In this document: positions 9,042-20,585 of the stretch, piece after piece | Layout of the letters: each line of letters starts with the position of its first letter | Numbering within the stretch: the first letter of the stretch is position 1 | NCBI GenBank assembly: GCA_051294375.1 | Contig: CM119264.1 | Coordinates: 21,465,045-21,529,044, forward strand | Length of the DNA: 64,000 nt | Direction: 5' to 3' | DNA from: Paraspadella gotoi | Lineage: Eukaryota; Chaetognatha | The notes under the pieces: model-generated | The model's database searches: none | The model's input: only the letters and a program-made list of their open reading frames with translations | Told to the model about the DNA's origin: nothing | Program-made: the position numbers and the translations under genes

Positions 9042-9785
9042 CACAGATAGAACAGAGAGAAACAGAGAGAGACAAAGCTGGACAGCTGCTGGAAGGCCAC
9101 TGTACAGTCACTGCAGAGCCTGAACTCATTTTTTTCAGAAAAATAAAAAAATATATATAGATATAATTTAAAGAAATAAAAGAAAAGCAAAATATAGTTA
9201 CAATTGTTTTACAATTGGAAATTTGTATTAAAATTAAGATATAGCTTTCTCATTAAAAAAATCCTTTGAGTTCCATTTTTATTAGAGATTTAAAAAAAAA
9301 GATTTTTGAATTTCATCTTCAATATTATATACTGCAATATGTAAATTAGATTAAAGCATTTCTATATACTAATTTGGATATATAATGAGTACTATAATCT
9401 CATTTGCATATTTGCAGTAAATCATAATGAAGTGGAAATCCAAACAAAAAATACTTAAATCCAAATGTAATAAGAAAATATCAAAGCTATTTCAAGATGA
9501 GAAGCCACATCTAAATTTTTAACTTACTATGATCGCACACCTTTGTAAAACTTTATCATAATTCATAATAATTTTTATTTAAAAAAAAAACGGTAAGTCC
9601 CAGCCAAACCTATAAAAGCGAGTAATTTTTATTATAAACAGCGTGACGCCGACGACGACGACGCTGACGACGACGACGCTGACGACGACGACGACGACGA
9701 CGACGTCACAAAGAAGCTGACCCGAATCAATATCGAGCCTGAACCGGCTTCGCCGGTCATGGCTCGATAAAAACAAACGATCACC
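8925..9785 (-). repeat. Right arm of the long inverted repeat
   Basis: Reverse-complement partner of 300-1145. It ends with a GAC/CGA trinucleotide block (about 9645-9705) and the hairpin at 9731-9769. Confidence 0.8.
9731..9769. repeat. GAGCC hairpin, family member 2
   Basis: TATCGAGCC pairs with GGCTCGATA (9 bp) and an inner ACCGGC pairs with GCCGGT around TTC. It is the mirror-position partner of the 319-350 hairpin. Confidence 0.75.
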
Positions 9786-10059
9786 CAAGAGATCGGACAG
9801 AGAGAGACAGACACACACAGAGAGACAGAGAGAGACAGAGAGAGAGAGAGAGACAGCCGCTGCAGAGAAAAAGAGAGAGAGAAAGAGCGATATATAATAA
9901 TTAAAAGAGAGAGAGAAGCTCCACAGCCCCTTTACTCGTCAAAAAATCAACAGTACCTATTGCGCCGGACGTAGCGTGAGCTCTTCTCTACCCAAAGGAC
10001 CCCTGTTCGTGGCATCGTTTTTTACATTAGTGAGCCCACATTATATCTAAAAAATTTAA

Positions 10060-10100
<41 letters not shown>

Positions 10101-10370
10101 AGCTGGACAGACGCTGCAGAGCCGGAACACGTTTTTAGACAAATCAGAAGAAGCAGTAATGAAGAAAAAGAGAGAGAGAGAGCGACATATAATTAAAACG
10201 TTTTTGTTTTGTAAATAAAACATAAACAAATACGAATATTGATATGAAACATGAGTATTTTAAAGATCTTGATGATTAGAAGCCATATGTAAAATTTCAA
10301 ATCCCTATGATATCACACTTTCAGAAGCCATGATTGCAAAAAAGCGTGACCGAAAGCTAAACCGAATCAA
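9786..10370. repeat. GA-microsatellite and SINE-like debris
   Basis: GA runs lie at 9800-9860, 9905-9920, 10070-10100 and 10160-10180. Between them sits a diverged partner (about 9920-10010, opposite strand) of the 2800-2875 tRNA-like repeat. No gene. Confidence 0.5.
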
Positions 10371-10400
10371 AATCGAGCCAGGCGGGCAAAGCCTGGCTCG
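10370..10400. repeat. GAGCC hairpin, family member 3
   Basis: ATCGAGCCAGGC (10370-10381) and GCCTGGCTCGAT (10389-10400) form a perfect 12-bp stem with a 7-base loop. Confidence 0.85.
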
Positions 10401-10489
10401 ATAAAAAGCATTGGCCAAGTTTAGGGTTTGAAAAGGGACTGACCAGGAATAATGGGGATTTAATAAGCCTTCCCATTCACCCTGAATGA

Positions 10490-10627
10490 ACACCAATAAA
10501 AACCCTAACCCTAATTAATTTATCTTATTTACAATCTTACATCATTTACAGCAGGCCATTTTTTTAGCCCTAACCCTAACCTTTTATCTCATGCCAAGCT
10601 AAAAGCTTAACCCTAGTATTTTAACCC
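10490..10627 (-). repeat. Telomere-like CCCTAA tract, left part
   Basis: Short runs of CCCTAACCCTAA (reverse complement TTAGGG) occur at about 10500-10515 and 10568-10583, with single degenerate units to 10627. The tract resumes in the same orientation at 20973, on the other side of a 10.3-kb insertion. Confidence 0.7.
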
Positions 10628-11591
10628 TACAAGGTGACACACAAAAGCCCGCCGCTAAAAAAAAATCGTCATTTGCAAATTTGTAAACATATTTTTCATT
10701 TAAAACTTTTTTTCTGTAATAAAAACCTAAATCATTTATTTATCCAAATTTTATATTGATTGGTTTTGATTTGACTTGGTACTAGAGTTCCGATAACCGT
10801 TAACAGTTAACGGTTATTAACGGTTAAAAATAATTTTAACTTAACCGTTAATATATTTATTTTAACGGTTAAATTCGGTTAATTTTCAAGTATGATTTTT
10901 GTTATTTTTTGTTATGAAAACTTTGATTTTTTCGGAAAAAAAATTTTTTTCCCTTATTCTCCTCTCCCTTTCTCACTATATTTTTCCCCCTCTCTCTGTT
11001 TTACATTTTCCCCTTTTTTTTCTTTGTTATTTTCAACCCTTTTATTCTTTTTCTATTCTAATCTATTATCATTTTTTTTCTGCCCTTCCGGTATTTTTTT
11101 TTACTTACTTTCTCCCAATTGTTTTCGTTTTTACTTTCAGCTAATTTTATACATTTACATCAAAGAATATTTTGAAATATAATATGCATCTGCATATATT
11201 TTTTTGCAAATCAAATTTTTACGTGCAATAATATTCTATTTTGCTGATAAAAAAAAATAATCTTTCTTATTTTACTTTTTTTAGATTTTTCTTTCAATTT
11301 TTAAAACGAACAAAGAAGTAAATAAAATAAAGCCGAATGAAAACTAAAATAAAAAAATTATTAGAAAACATTTAAAAAATGAACAACAGAAGGAATGAAT
11401 CTTTGAAAAGACATAAAGGCAAACTAAAACTATCCTTCAATGATGATATACTTTACTTTAATAAAATTTAAAAAAATATTTATTAATTAATAAGTCTTTT
11501 GATCAATCGATCATTCAACCATTCAATTAATAAATTCATATTCATAATTAAGAGAAAACAAAGTTTATTTGTTTACAAACAACGGGTTTTT

Positions 11592-11640
11592 ATTCCATGT
11601 TTCGACTCTAGTTTTTCCGAGTCTACATCAGCGCGTGAGA
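11592..11640 (-). ncRNA. Degenerate hammerhead-like fold in hAT copy 1
   Basis: On the minus strand: CTGATGT, a 5-bp stem GACTC/GAGTC with a 10-base loop, then GAAAC. The conserved CUGANGA ends in T in place of A, so activity is doubtful. It sits inside a larger palindrome (about 11565-11705) of tttatttgttt...aaacaaataaa arms. Confidence 0.45.
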
Positions 11641-12229
11641 GTCGAAACATGTCCGTTTTTTAAAAATAAAAACCTGTTGTTTGTAATCAAATAAACTTTG
11701 CTTTCACGCTTAAACGCAACGAAAAGAAAGTCTTAACACAATATTCATAATTATATTTATATTTATGGTCATGGTTATTGAAAGACTAACAACAGAAAAC
11801 ATGCTTTCAAGAAACTAACAACTATAAAAATAATGAGGAAGAGAAATAGAAAAAGAAAAAGCGAAAACGAAAGAAAGAAAGAAAAATAGAGAAAGAGAAA
11901 ACAAAATATACAGAATTAAAATTACATTGTGCTTTTTCTTTCATTGTCTTTTTTCATATTTTTATTAAGCTATGAGGCAAAAAAAAATTATTATAATGCT
12001 GTTTTTTCAAACCAATTTTCTCATTTATCAACTATAATGTTTACCTCATCTATCTGAAATAAAAGATAAAGATGATTCAGTAGCCGGAGTTAAGGAGAAA
12101 ATACCATTAGAATACTGTTAGTAAGGCTTTTAAATATAATATTTTAAATTAATGTTAAATTATAAAATTAACCGATTTTAACGGTTAACCGTTAAAAACG
12201 TTAGTTTTAACGGTTAAGCGAAGTTCCCA

Positions 12230-14552
12230 CATCACGCATAAAACGGGGTAAAACCGAAAAGGAATATAGATTCCTCCATAAATTTTTAAATTGTCAGAAC
12301 GTTTTTCTCTTTTTTTTCCATATTTTTTGACACGCTAAACGTTTCTCTGATTACTCAACAATTTCATGAAAAAAATAAAAATTAATACTACCAATAGTTA
12401 GTGTTATTCTCGAATAGATGGAAAAAAACCTCGTTTAAAAATCTCGATCGGGAAGTGGCGGGTAACTAAGGCTTACCATATGGCATCCTCCACGCCAATC
12501 GTTCTCTCAAATAATTTTTTTTATTTAATACATTTGAAAGGGAAAAAAAAATTCAGAATGCAGATTGCAGAAAGGGTACAGATAATATGGACATACTGAC
12601 ATGATAATCATGACCTTTTATGTCTTGTGAAAGGGGGCAGTAAAGAAACCTAAAAAATTCGATCATTAAGTCAGTCAATGAACCCTTTCCAATGGGCTAT
12701 TCCGCGAAATTTTTTTTCTTAATTTAAACGGATGATAAGTAATAGAATTAAATTCCTTGTATAAAGGTTGTTATATTTAAAAAAAATTATCAATACAAAT
12801 AACACAATGATGTCTTGCTTTGTCAAATATGTCACCAGCTATGTAATTTTTTTAAAATTTTATTATGATAAACAAGCAGCGTGTCAAGCTTTTTGTTTGC
12901 AGTTGAAGATAATGGAAATGACAATTTTTTTTCACAGACAAGAAGGTAGATGTCCAGCTCTTTATATCAATCTGAAAATATTTTTGTATTTATCATTTTC
13001 ATATTTAAAAAAACATTTCATCCAGCTACTTCATAAATTTTTGCTTGTTTTTTACTTTAACTAAAAAATACAAGCAAATTTTATAGAGTAGAGCAAATTT
13101 AATTAATCAAAATGTAATTTAGTCTTTCTTTTTTCAAATTACGAAAGAAGCAAAAAAATTTCACAAGCTTCATTGAAATTTTTAATGCAAAAAACTGTTA
13201 TACTTTTAACTCCGATTTAAAATAAAAGCTGTGTAAAGATTTATGGATAAAATTTAATAAAACTATTTCAGAGAGGTGTCCCATGATTAGGGCTTTAATT
13301 AATACCTCACCCACTTTCCTACCTCTTTTTTTTCAAAGTTATCAAGAAAATAACTTTTTTTACCGTGAGAGAACTAAGGATTTGAACTACGCAGTACAAA
13401 ATCTTTGTTAAATAAAAATTTCGGCAAAGCGGGAGTATTCTCAATTATCCTATTGGTACAATACCTAAATTCTAAATAAAACTTAAAGAAAAATTTCCTC
13501 CTCTAGAGACATATCACTTTCAGGTTTACCTATCGTCTTACACATTTAAGCGATTATGCTGGAAGAAATCAGCAAAACGTTTTCTCTTTTTTTTTAAATA
13601 GTATTGTACTAGCGCGTCAGCGAATCTAACAAGAAACTCGAAAATTTTATTCTGACAAATTTTGCCTTCAAGGCTGACGTTTATGACGTATATCTCGGAA
13701 ACCATTGTTAGGAATTTAAAAACGGTTTTTTGCAAGTGAACATTGCATATCATCCTCAGGGACCGCGCCATAAAAAATATATTAAAAAAATAAAACTAAT
13801 ATTGGCTCTCAGTGAGTATCTAAGGAATAGTTTTAACGTTTACCGCGTTGGAATTCGAGATTTCAGTCATCTTTTCTTCGTTTTATTAATTTTCCCTAAA
13901 ATTTTTTTTTTGTTCGCATACGGAGAATTCAAGAGGATAAAAAGACCTTTCAACTGGTTACTGAAATTTATGGATTGTCTCACGGTATGGCCCGCACGAA
14001 ATGAGAACAGTCTTTTTAAAATCCTTGAACGTATTTAGTTGTTTTTACTTTCCTTTTCGATAAAATCTGCCTTTTTATCATAAATTTTAGATTCTATTGA
14101 TACCGGACTCCAATATTCTGCTGACAATGGTTTTACAGCGGCAACTATACCTTATCAAGACATTTGCTTTGAAGAAATTTTTGAGAGTCTCTCTTCTTTT
14201 CTCTCTCTCACTGTCTCTCTCTCACTCTCTCTCTCTGATTTCATCCTACTCATCTGCTTCATCCTCCTCATCCTCCTCATTCTTACTAACTCTTTCTTAC
14301 CATAGAAATGATTTGAATTTAGAATGCAATGTCTAATAAAATAAACCAATCTCGATATTTTGTAATAAAAATCTTTTTATGCAATAGTAATTAGGAATTA
14401 ATTGTTGGAAAAAAAATTAGAAAGAAGTTAGAAAAAAAATTAAGGAAAAAGAAATTTAAAAAAAAATCTGAAATTTAAAAAAACGGTAAAGAAGATTCCG
14501 AAATCTTTTTGTTACTCGATGCGAAAAAATATACCCCGTTTTATGCGTGATG
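12230..14552. mobile_element. 2.3-kb insertion with perfect 21-bp TIRs
   Basis: Positions 12230-12250 and 14532-14552 are perfect 21-bp inverted repeats beginning CATCACGCATAAAACGGGG. The sequence is absent from hAT copy 2, where the corresponding place (around 55113-55122) is uninterrupted: an empty-site control. A possible CA duplication flanks it, but the target duplication is unclear and the superfamily is not assigned. Open frames inside (12768-13064, 13538-13771 minus, 13730-14038) have biased composition and no recognised domain. Confidence 0.85.
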
Positions 14553-14694
14553 CAAAATTAACGGTTAACGGAACCCTACTTGGTTGTCTTCAAAATTGTG
14601 TTTCATTTTAAAACTCCATTTTTTTTCAATCTGTTTATTTAACTTTTTAACTATTTTTTTACAAAACTTTATATAAAAAGGTATCTGTATTGAA

Positions 14695-14925
14695 CTAAGT
14701 TCAGAGAAGTGGCTGTCTTTGAGCTCTAACTGACTGGGCTAATTCTGCGCATTCAAAACCAGATGGAATCGGGTATAAAATGGCGCAAAAGAGACGATGG
14801 CGCCGGTCATGACGCCCTGGAGATGATGACGACAAAGTCTCGGCAGAACGACGTCGGCTAAGGCCGAAAGGACGACGAACTGCGAAGCCCAGGACTTGAC
14901 AAAGTGTCGGTGATGTCTGATAAAG
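14695..14925 (+). promoter_or_regulatory. Duplicated segment D, copy 1, with TATA-like box
   Basis: About 230 bp are repeated at 49425-49640 in the same orientation at high identity (shared core gagacgatggcgccggtcat). GGGTATAAAATGGCGC at about 14771-14786 looks like a TATA box; the second copy reads gggaataaatggcgc. A short dispersed segment with a TATA box could be LTR or promoter debris of a retroelement, but no LTR ends are identified. Confidence 0.4.
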
Positions 14926-15482
14926 TAGATGCTGTTGTAGTAGTTTGTAGAAGTAGTAGTCTGTAGGAGAGTGGTGTGTTTAGAAGTTGCTTGAGTCGTG
15001 AGTTAGAAGTCCTGGGAAAGGAATAACAAAACATTTAGTACAAACTCAGCAAATATATATAAGCTTAAAGTGTCTTTTTTACTTGTTTCTAAAGCCAATA
15101 ATAAACAAAAATAGAGATGCTTCTCTCATATAAAAGTTCACTAAACCAGCGATCACACAAAAAATAAGATTCCGAGATATATGATAAGAGTTTAAATAAG
15201 CTCTGAAGAGAACTAAAAACCCAGTGACAACTTTGAGATCTGAAGATACCACGTGGCCAGAATTCGATCAGAATCAAATCGAAATCTATCGAAATCACGG
15301 GAACCAATTAGAATCAGCTGTACACTGCCTTCGGAAATCTGTACTTACAAAAGAGAGAGCCTAAAGATGTCGTGGCGATCGCTAGAACGGAGGCATTTTC
15401 GATGTCAGTAATAAAGAACAAAAGGGCATCGGGAGAAGCTGGATTTCCTGGTAATATAAAAGATAGTTATTTCATAACACCC
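14926..15482. other. No gene recognised
   Basis: Mixed-composition DNA with GTA/GTAG-rich phrases at 14925-14960. Nothing else is supportable. Confidence 0.4.
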
Positions 15483-15490
15483 CCCGCTAT

Positions 15491-16092
15491 TAAGGCGTAG
15501 TAAAATTTCTAAATTTGACTTTAATTAAAATTCTAAAAGTGAGGAACAAACAACATTATACTAATAAACATTTATGTAATAAAAAAATTTATAATAAATT
15601 TTACAATTTACGCAGTAGGCCATATTTATACTAGTATTAAACCAATAAATGTTAAAATTTCAAAACAGGTTTTTATAAGATTTTTTTGCAGATTTGGATT
15701 CGTCATAAAAAGTTGATAGAAAGATATATAACTCTTTTTGAAAAATTCCTTCATTAAGTAGGTAAAAAATTAGAAAAAGTTATATTTTAAGCTGAAAATT
15801 AACTTTTTATATATTAATTATAGTTTTTTAAATTTTTAACCCACTTAATGAAAGAATTTTTAAAAATGATTTATATTTTCTTTTATCAACTGTTGACGAG
15901 GAATTCAAATCTGCAATAAAAATTAAAATTTAAAAAATTTTCAATTTTATAAGGATAGTACTATATATAAATACAGCCTACTGCGAAAATTAAAAAACAA
16001 AATTAATTTTTTTTACAAATTAATGTTCACTGATGGTATGTTGTTCATATTTGACTTTTAGAATTTTCGTATGTAACTTTCACTACGCCTTA
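15491..16092. mobile_element. Palindromic MITE with perfect 8-bp target duplication
   Basis: The 602-bp element begins TAAGGCGTAGT and ends ACTACGCCTTA, flanked on both sides by CCCGCTAT (15483-15490 and 16093-16100). The two halves are diverged reverse complements through almost the whole length, for example tgcagatttgga at about 15688 against tcaaatctgca at about 15916, giving a fold-back centred near 15795. An 8-bp duplication and terminal TA fit a hAT-type MITE. There is no coding capacity. Confidence 0.93.
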
Positions 16093-16684
16093 CCCGCTAT
16101 TTTATTATGCCAAAAGCATACCAAAATACCTTGAACATGTCCAGAAATAACCATCTAAAATATCCGGTCGCAGGGGGATGGAAAGTAGAAAGGAAGAAAA
16201 TTTAAAGCTGAGTATGTAAAAAATGCGCCCAGGACTTACTTGTAAATACCTCAAAATAATTCAAAAAAACTGACAAAAAACTGACGAAATTTCTGTCAAG
16301 CGGTTGAACGGACAGACGGGTGACGACGGCAGATGACAAACTGACCGGCGACAACCCTCTTCCACACGCAAATTGTACTTCAAGTTATCATGTTTGAAGA
16401 CGAAACAGTAGGGTTACAAATTGGCAAATTTAGATAGAACCGTGCGTGATGTAATGAAAAACTACGGTTGTCGTAAATCTAAAACCATCTTTCACCCAAA
16501 AAACAGAAAAACGAAGACAGCTTTGTCCGCTCGGTTCACGTAAACGGCCTGAGGTGCCGCTCACCAACTTCTGCCGAGTTGCGAAGCGCCGTGTGACGAT
16601 TGCCGGAACGAACGTCTCTGACTACGAATAGGAAAGAAAAAATAACTCTGTACGGCGTGTTTAAGTACACCCGTCAAACAAGTA
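16093..16684. other. Unassigned unique-looking DNA
   Basis: Higher GC than the surroundings. No recognised coding sequence. It is not shared with the second copy of segment X. Confidence 0.4.
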
Positions 16685-18560
16685 GACCTTTCTTTACCGA
16701 ATGCCGAAAAAATTTGGAGTTCCCGACGATTTCTCTCAACCAATTCTTACTGGAACCGGCCGTGTGTACAAGAGAAACCGTCCGCCTGGCGGCGCGCAGG
16801 GAGACAGTCTTGAACAGGGTTGACCGTCGCTCCAAAAGCCTAAAGTTGTTATATTTTAGCGTCAACTCACAAAACTCCGTCCGTCTAGAGATTTTGAAAG
16901 TCGAGGCAAAAAACTTTTACCAAAAAGCGAAAAAATATTAGGGGCAAACTATGAATAATATAAAATATCAGAGAAAGATAATCGATATTATTCTTACCTA
17001 CTCTAAATGTCGTCTCTTCTCCTAGGCTATCCAAAAAATCGACAAAGCTAAATAAATACAAAAAATGGGACAGATGGGGTGTTCTTAAGCAGTGGGGTGG
17101 TTTGCAACACACCTCCGAAGGGGGTTTCGTTCTTCCGTCTTGTTCTGGTCGGGAAGAACATGCTTTGGCGAGCGTTGGTTTTTTTCCTCCTCTCACTCAA
17201 CCAAAAAACCTTGACCTTGACTCAATTTCACCTTTTTCTCAACTCCAAAATCTAAAAACACACTTTGTAATTTCGTGGGTTAAGGACTTAATCACTAAAA
17301 AACGAAAAATATCAAATTTTCTAAAAAACGAACAAGTATAAATACTAAATTTTCATTAGAAAAATGGTCGTATCCCCAGCACGAACTGAGAGGAACGAAC
17401 CTGTTCGTACAAAAAGAATAAAAATTTCGAAATTTCCCAAAAAATACAAAAACAGAACTACGTAGTTAATTTGTAATGTTTGGGGGAAACGGGGGAAAAT
17501 CCCAAATTTCTCCCGAGCGTAAAGTCGCGAAAATCTGGGGAAAAAGGGCATGATGGTAAATAACACTTTTTCCGGAGATAATCGAAGCCTTATGATCGAT
17601 TGAAAATTGAGGTTAACCTGCCGTAAACCAAACACACAAATTAACAATATTACTCAAAAAATAAATATTTAAACCAAAAAAATATTATGAAAAACGTAAG
17701 CACGTTGATTTTTCCATAAATGACCGCCGCATCAAGTTTCTCTACGCCCGACGTCACTTTCGAAATTCGTAGCTTTAACCCGTAATCGTCGTCAATATCC
17801 GAGCGTCCACTACGAACCGGAAGCGTCGTCGCACGCAGGCGAAACCGAATGTTGCGTGCATTCACACACGTGGAAAAATTTGGGAAAAAATTCGCACGCG
17901 TGAGAAAAAGGGGCGTGGCTTACGGTCGCCATCGTCGATGCATCGACATCGCTCGATGGCCGCGAAACTAAAATACCGATGAGTCAATATAACGCAATCT
18001 TACGGAGGCGTAACGAAATATGATGAAATATAACGTTATCCGCCGTAACAGCGCGAAATCCTGACGCAACGATAAGAAAGGGAAAAATATTAAAATTCTC
18101 CAAAAACGTAAAAAAGGCAAAAAATCGAGATTTAGAAAAAAGGTCAAGCCATTTAGAATGGTCGAACGAGAGAGGCTGGTACTGGCCGACTTTCCGCCGC
18201 ACGGACAAGCCTTCCACGAACCTCCCCGCCGGCCCATGAAAAAACACCCTTCCATCAATACTTTGCCGACCGAGACGGACGTCAAAGCCGAGCAAAGCAA
18301 AGAGGAACTCCGTCCACAAAGGCGCCCCTATGCCGGTCAAGGCCGACATAGTGCAGAAATACGAAATAAACAATGAAAAAACGTAAAAATTTGATCAAAA
18401 ATAAATACGGCTTTTGAAACAGGGCACTCCCATAAAAAAGTTTTGCAAAGTGCAGAAAAAATAGGAAATCCAAGTGAACGCGACTGAAAGAAAGTGATTA
18501 ATAAATAACGTTTTTCGCCGCGTTTTACAAGAAACCAAATCAGTTCTGAACCTGGATGCA
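16685..18560 (+). repeat. Duplicated segment X, copy 1
   Basis: About 1.9 kb recurs in the same orientation at 51190-52885, with long stretches nearly identical: taccgaatgccgaaaaa, then tagtcgaacgagagaggct-like sequence, and the taggaaatcc end. Several frames are partly conserved in both copies: a 63-113-codon frame with EFPTISLNQFLL, a minus-strand frame with SSRPEQDGRTKP, and a 72-codon plus frame MVERERLVLADFPPHGQAF (18158-18376). None matches a family I know. Frames open on both strands argue for a transposon-like repeat; conservation may only reflect recent duplication. Confidence 0.75.
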
Positions 18561-18574
18561 ATAATAGGAACTTA

Positions 18575-18665
18575 CTTTATTGGTCATTTTATTTTAAGCA
18601 TCCGTTTGCCGTTGCAACGAGAATAACTACGGCAAGGTAAAACTAAGAGACAACGGATGGGGCGA
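18575..18665 (+). repeat. Duplicated segment Y, copy 1
   Basis: aagcatccgtttgccgttg through gacaacggatggggcgag recurs at about 50855-50945. Here Y follows X, whereas in the other locus Y precedes X. Confidence 0.75.
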
Positions 18666-18669
18666 GACC

Positions 18670-19110
18670 CTCAATATTAATATCTTCTTAAAGCTCCTAA
18701 AAATATAAAGACATAATTAAAAATACTGTAATATTAAAATTAGCCTATCTCGCTTTAAGATAATTATTAAATTAAAAAATTTTAAAGAGCAGTTTTTGAA
18801 TAATTATTAAATGATTGTTAGTTGTTTTAATTTAGTTTTTCTTAAGAATTTTTATAATACTTATATAAACAATAATTGGTAAGATCATAATAAAATAGGT
18901 CAGATATTTAAAAAAAATATTTTAGGATTTTATTATTTCAATTTGGATTATCTTAATTAAACTAAAGCTGGTTAGGCTTATTTTTATGTTTCAATATTCT
19001 TAAATACATTATTTTCTTTAAATTTTTAAGAGCTTTCAGAAGATATTAATAATTTTTATTAATATTGATACCTTTTTATATAAAAGTTCTTAAAAATTTG
19101 GGAGAGAAAA
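18670..19110. repeat. Palindromic core related to the 46652-47611 element
   Basis: Two inverted halves, from aatatcttcttaaagctcct to agagctttcagaagatatt, resemble the centre of the Mutator-like derivative at 46652-47611 (aatatcctcagaaagccct and its inverse). This ties the inside of the 10.3-kb insertion to that family. Confidence 0.55.
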
Positions 19111-19148
19111 CAAAAATTTGTTATTTGATAACAATGATTTTGTTTTTA

Positions 19149-19204
19149 TTTAAATCGGAAATGTTTCCACTCTAGGACTTCATAGTCTTCATCAGCATTT
19201 AAAT
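19149..19204 (-). ncRNA. Hammerhead ribozyme-like core, outward-facing (left)
   Basis: On the minus strand, a stem I strand ATTTAAATG precedes CTGATGA. Then comes a stem II region that has lost its outermost pair (GACTA/GAGTG), then GAAAC, ATTTCC and the returning ATTTAAAT. It is the diverged inverted partner of 20586-20642. Stem II decay makes activity less likely than for the partner. Confidence 0.5.
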
Positions 19205-19221
19205 TCACAAACGTTTCAGTT

Positions 19222-20550
19222 TTTAGTCGGATCTGCTTATCAGCAGATCCCGACTCTATAATTCACTTTGTCGGTCCGTCGGTCCGCCCCCTCAATATTG
19301 TCGGGCACTAACTTATATCATGTCAGAACATCGAATTATGATAAATTAGGCAAAAAAAATAATGTCCGTCTGTCTGTCCGTCCGTCCGTCGTCGTCCGTC
19401 GTCCGTCCGTCCGTCCGTCGCCGTCCGTCCGTCCGTCCGTCCGTCCGTCGCGTCCGTCCGTCCGTCCGTCCGTCCACCTTAGAAAAAAACACCAATTACT
19501 CGTGATTGAATGGATGGATTTGAATGAAATTTTGTGTGTGGGTAGGGAAGTGTGTGATTGAGCTGGATATAAAGTTTCGATGGAATCGTCCGAGTGGAAA
19601 TGAGTTTAAATAGAAAAAAAAAAAAATATAATTCACTATTTGAACACCAATTGCTCATGAGTGGATGGGGCGATTGACCTGGAATTTTGTATGTGAGTAG
19701 GAAAGTGTGTGATTGAACAGGAAACCAAGTTTTGGTGGAATCGTTTGAGTGGAAATGAGTTTAAATGGAAAAAACAAAAAAAAAACCTGTTTCACTAATT
19801 GATTATGATTTTTTTTCCTTTTATATTAAATGTATATGCAGGATGTATTAATAAATCAAATAATTAATCAGTTAATTAATCAATTAGTCAATTAATTAAT
19901 CACTAATTAATTAATCAGTCTATCAATCCGTCCATCCGTCCCACCTTAGCAAAAAGTCCCAATAACTCGTGATTGGCTGGTTGAATCGGAATGAAATTTT
20001 GTGTATGGGTAGGAACATGTGAAGCTGGATATAAATTTTCGACGGAATCGTGTGAGTGGATATGAGTTTAAAAATGGAAAAAACATAAGTCGCATTTACT
20101 AAAATCTTTTTACTTATTTTAACCAATAAATACTCTAATTAATCATAATTGGATGGATAGATTGAGTTCAAATTTTGTGTGTGGGTAGGAAATGTGTGAC
20201 GAAGCTTGATATAAAGTTTCGGTACAAGTGGAAATGAGTTTAAATGAAAAAAATATGAGTCACATTTACTTGACTCTTTTTACTTATTTTAACCAATAAT
20301 AGATTGAGATGAAATTTTGTGGAGCGGGAAGGAAAGTTTGTGAAGAAGCTAGATATAAAGTTTTGACGGAATTGTGCCAGTGGAAATAAGTTTAAATGGA
20401 AAAATATAAGTCACATTTACTTTATTTTAAGGACATCGATGATGATAAGCTGTATATAAATTTATAATTATTAAATATTAAAAATTAATTAATTAATTAA
20501 TTAATCGATTAATTAATTAATTAATTAATTTTCGTAGCAGATCCGACATT
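19222..20550 (-). mobile_element. HINE-like non-autonomous element, copy 2
   Basis: Termini GTCGGATCTGC (19223-19233) and GCAGATCCGAC (20538-20548) are perfect 11-bp inverted repeats. The left terminus is part of a hairpin (GTCGGATCTGC, TTATCA, GCAGATCCCGAC). Reading inward from it come a segment shared with 1810-1920, a GTCC tetranucleotide array (19370-19472), about five diverged units of roughly 155 bp (19480-20440; core aaattttgtgtgtgggtagg), and a TTAATTAA-rich end. This is the classical HINE layout. It has inserted into the middle of the hammerhead palindrome. Confidence 0.65.
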
Positions 20551-20585
20551 GTTTTGCTCAAACTTGTTAAATATTGAGTTTGTAA

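Larger units (their letters stand above)
10783..14578 (+). mobile_element. hAT-like element, copy 1 (carrying an insertion)
   Basis: Ends TAGAGTTCCGATAACCGTTAA and (inverted) TAGGGTTCCGTTAACCGTTAA define TIRs rich in AACCGTTAACGG palindromes. Flanks CTTGGTAC (10775-10782) and CTTGGTTG (14579-14586) are a decayed 8-bp target duplication (6 of 8). The second copy at 53453-55143 has the same ends. Internal reading frames are short and low-complexity (for example an F/S/P-rich frame at 10892-11182); no hAT transposase is recognisable, so it is non-autonomous. A 2.3-kb insertion at 12230-14552 interrupts its right end. Confidence 0.85.
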
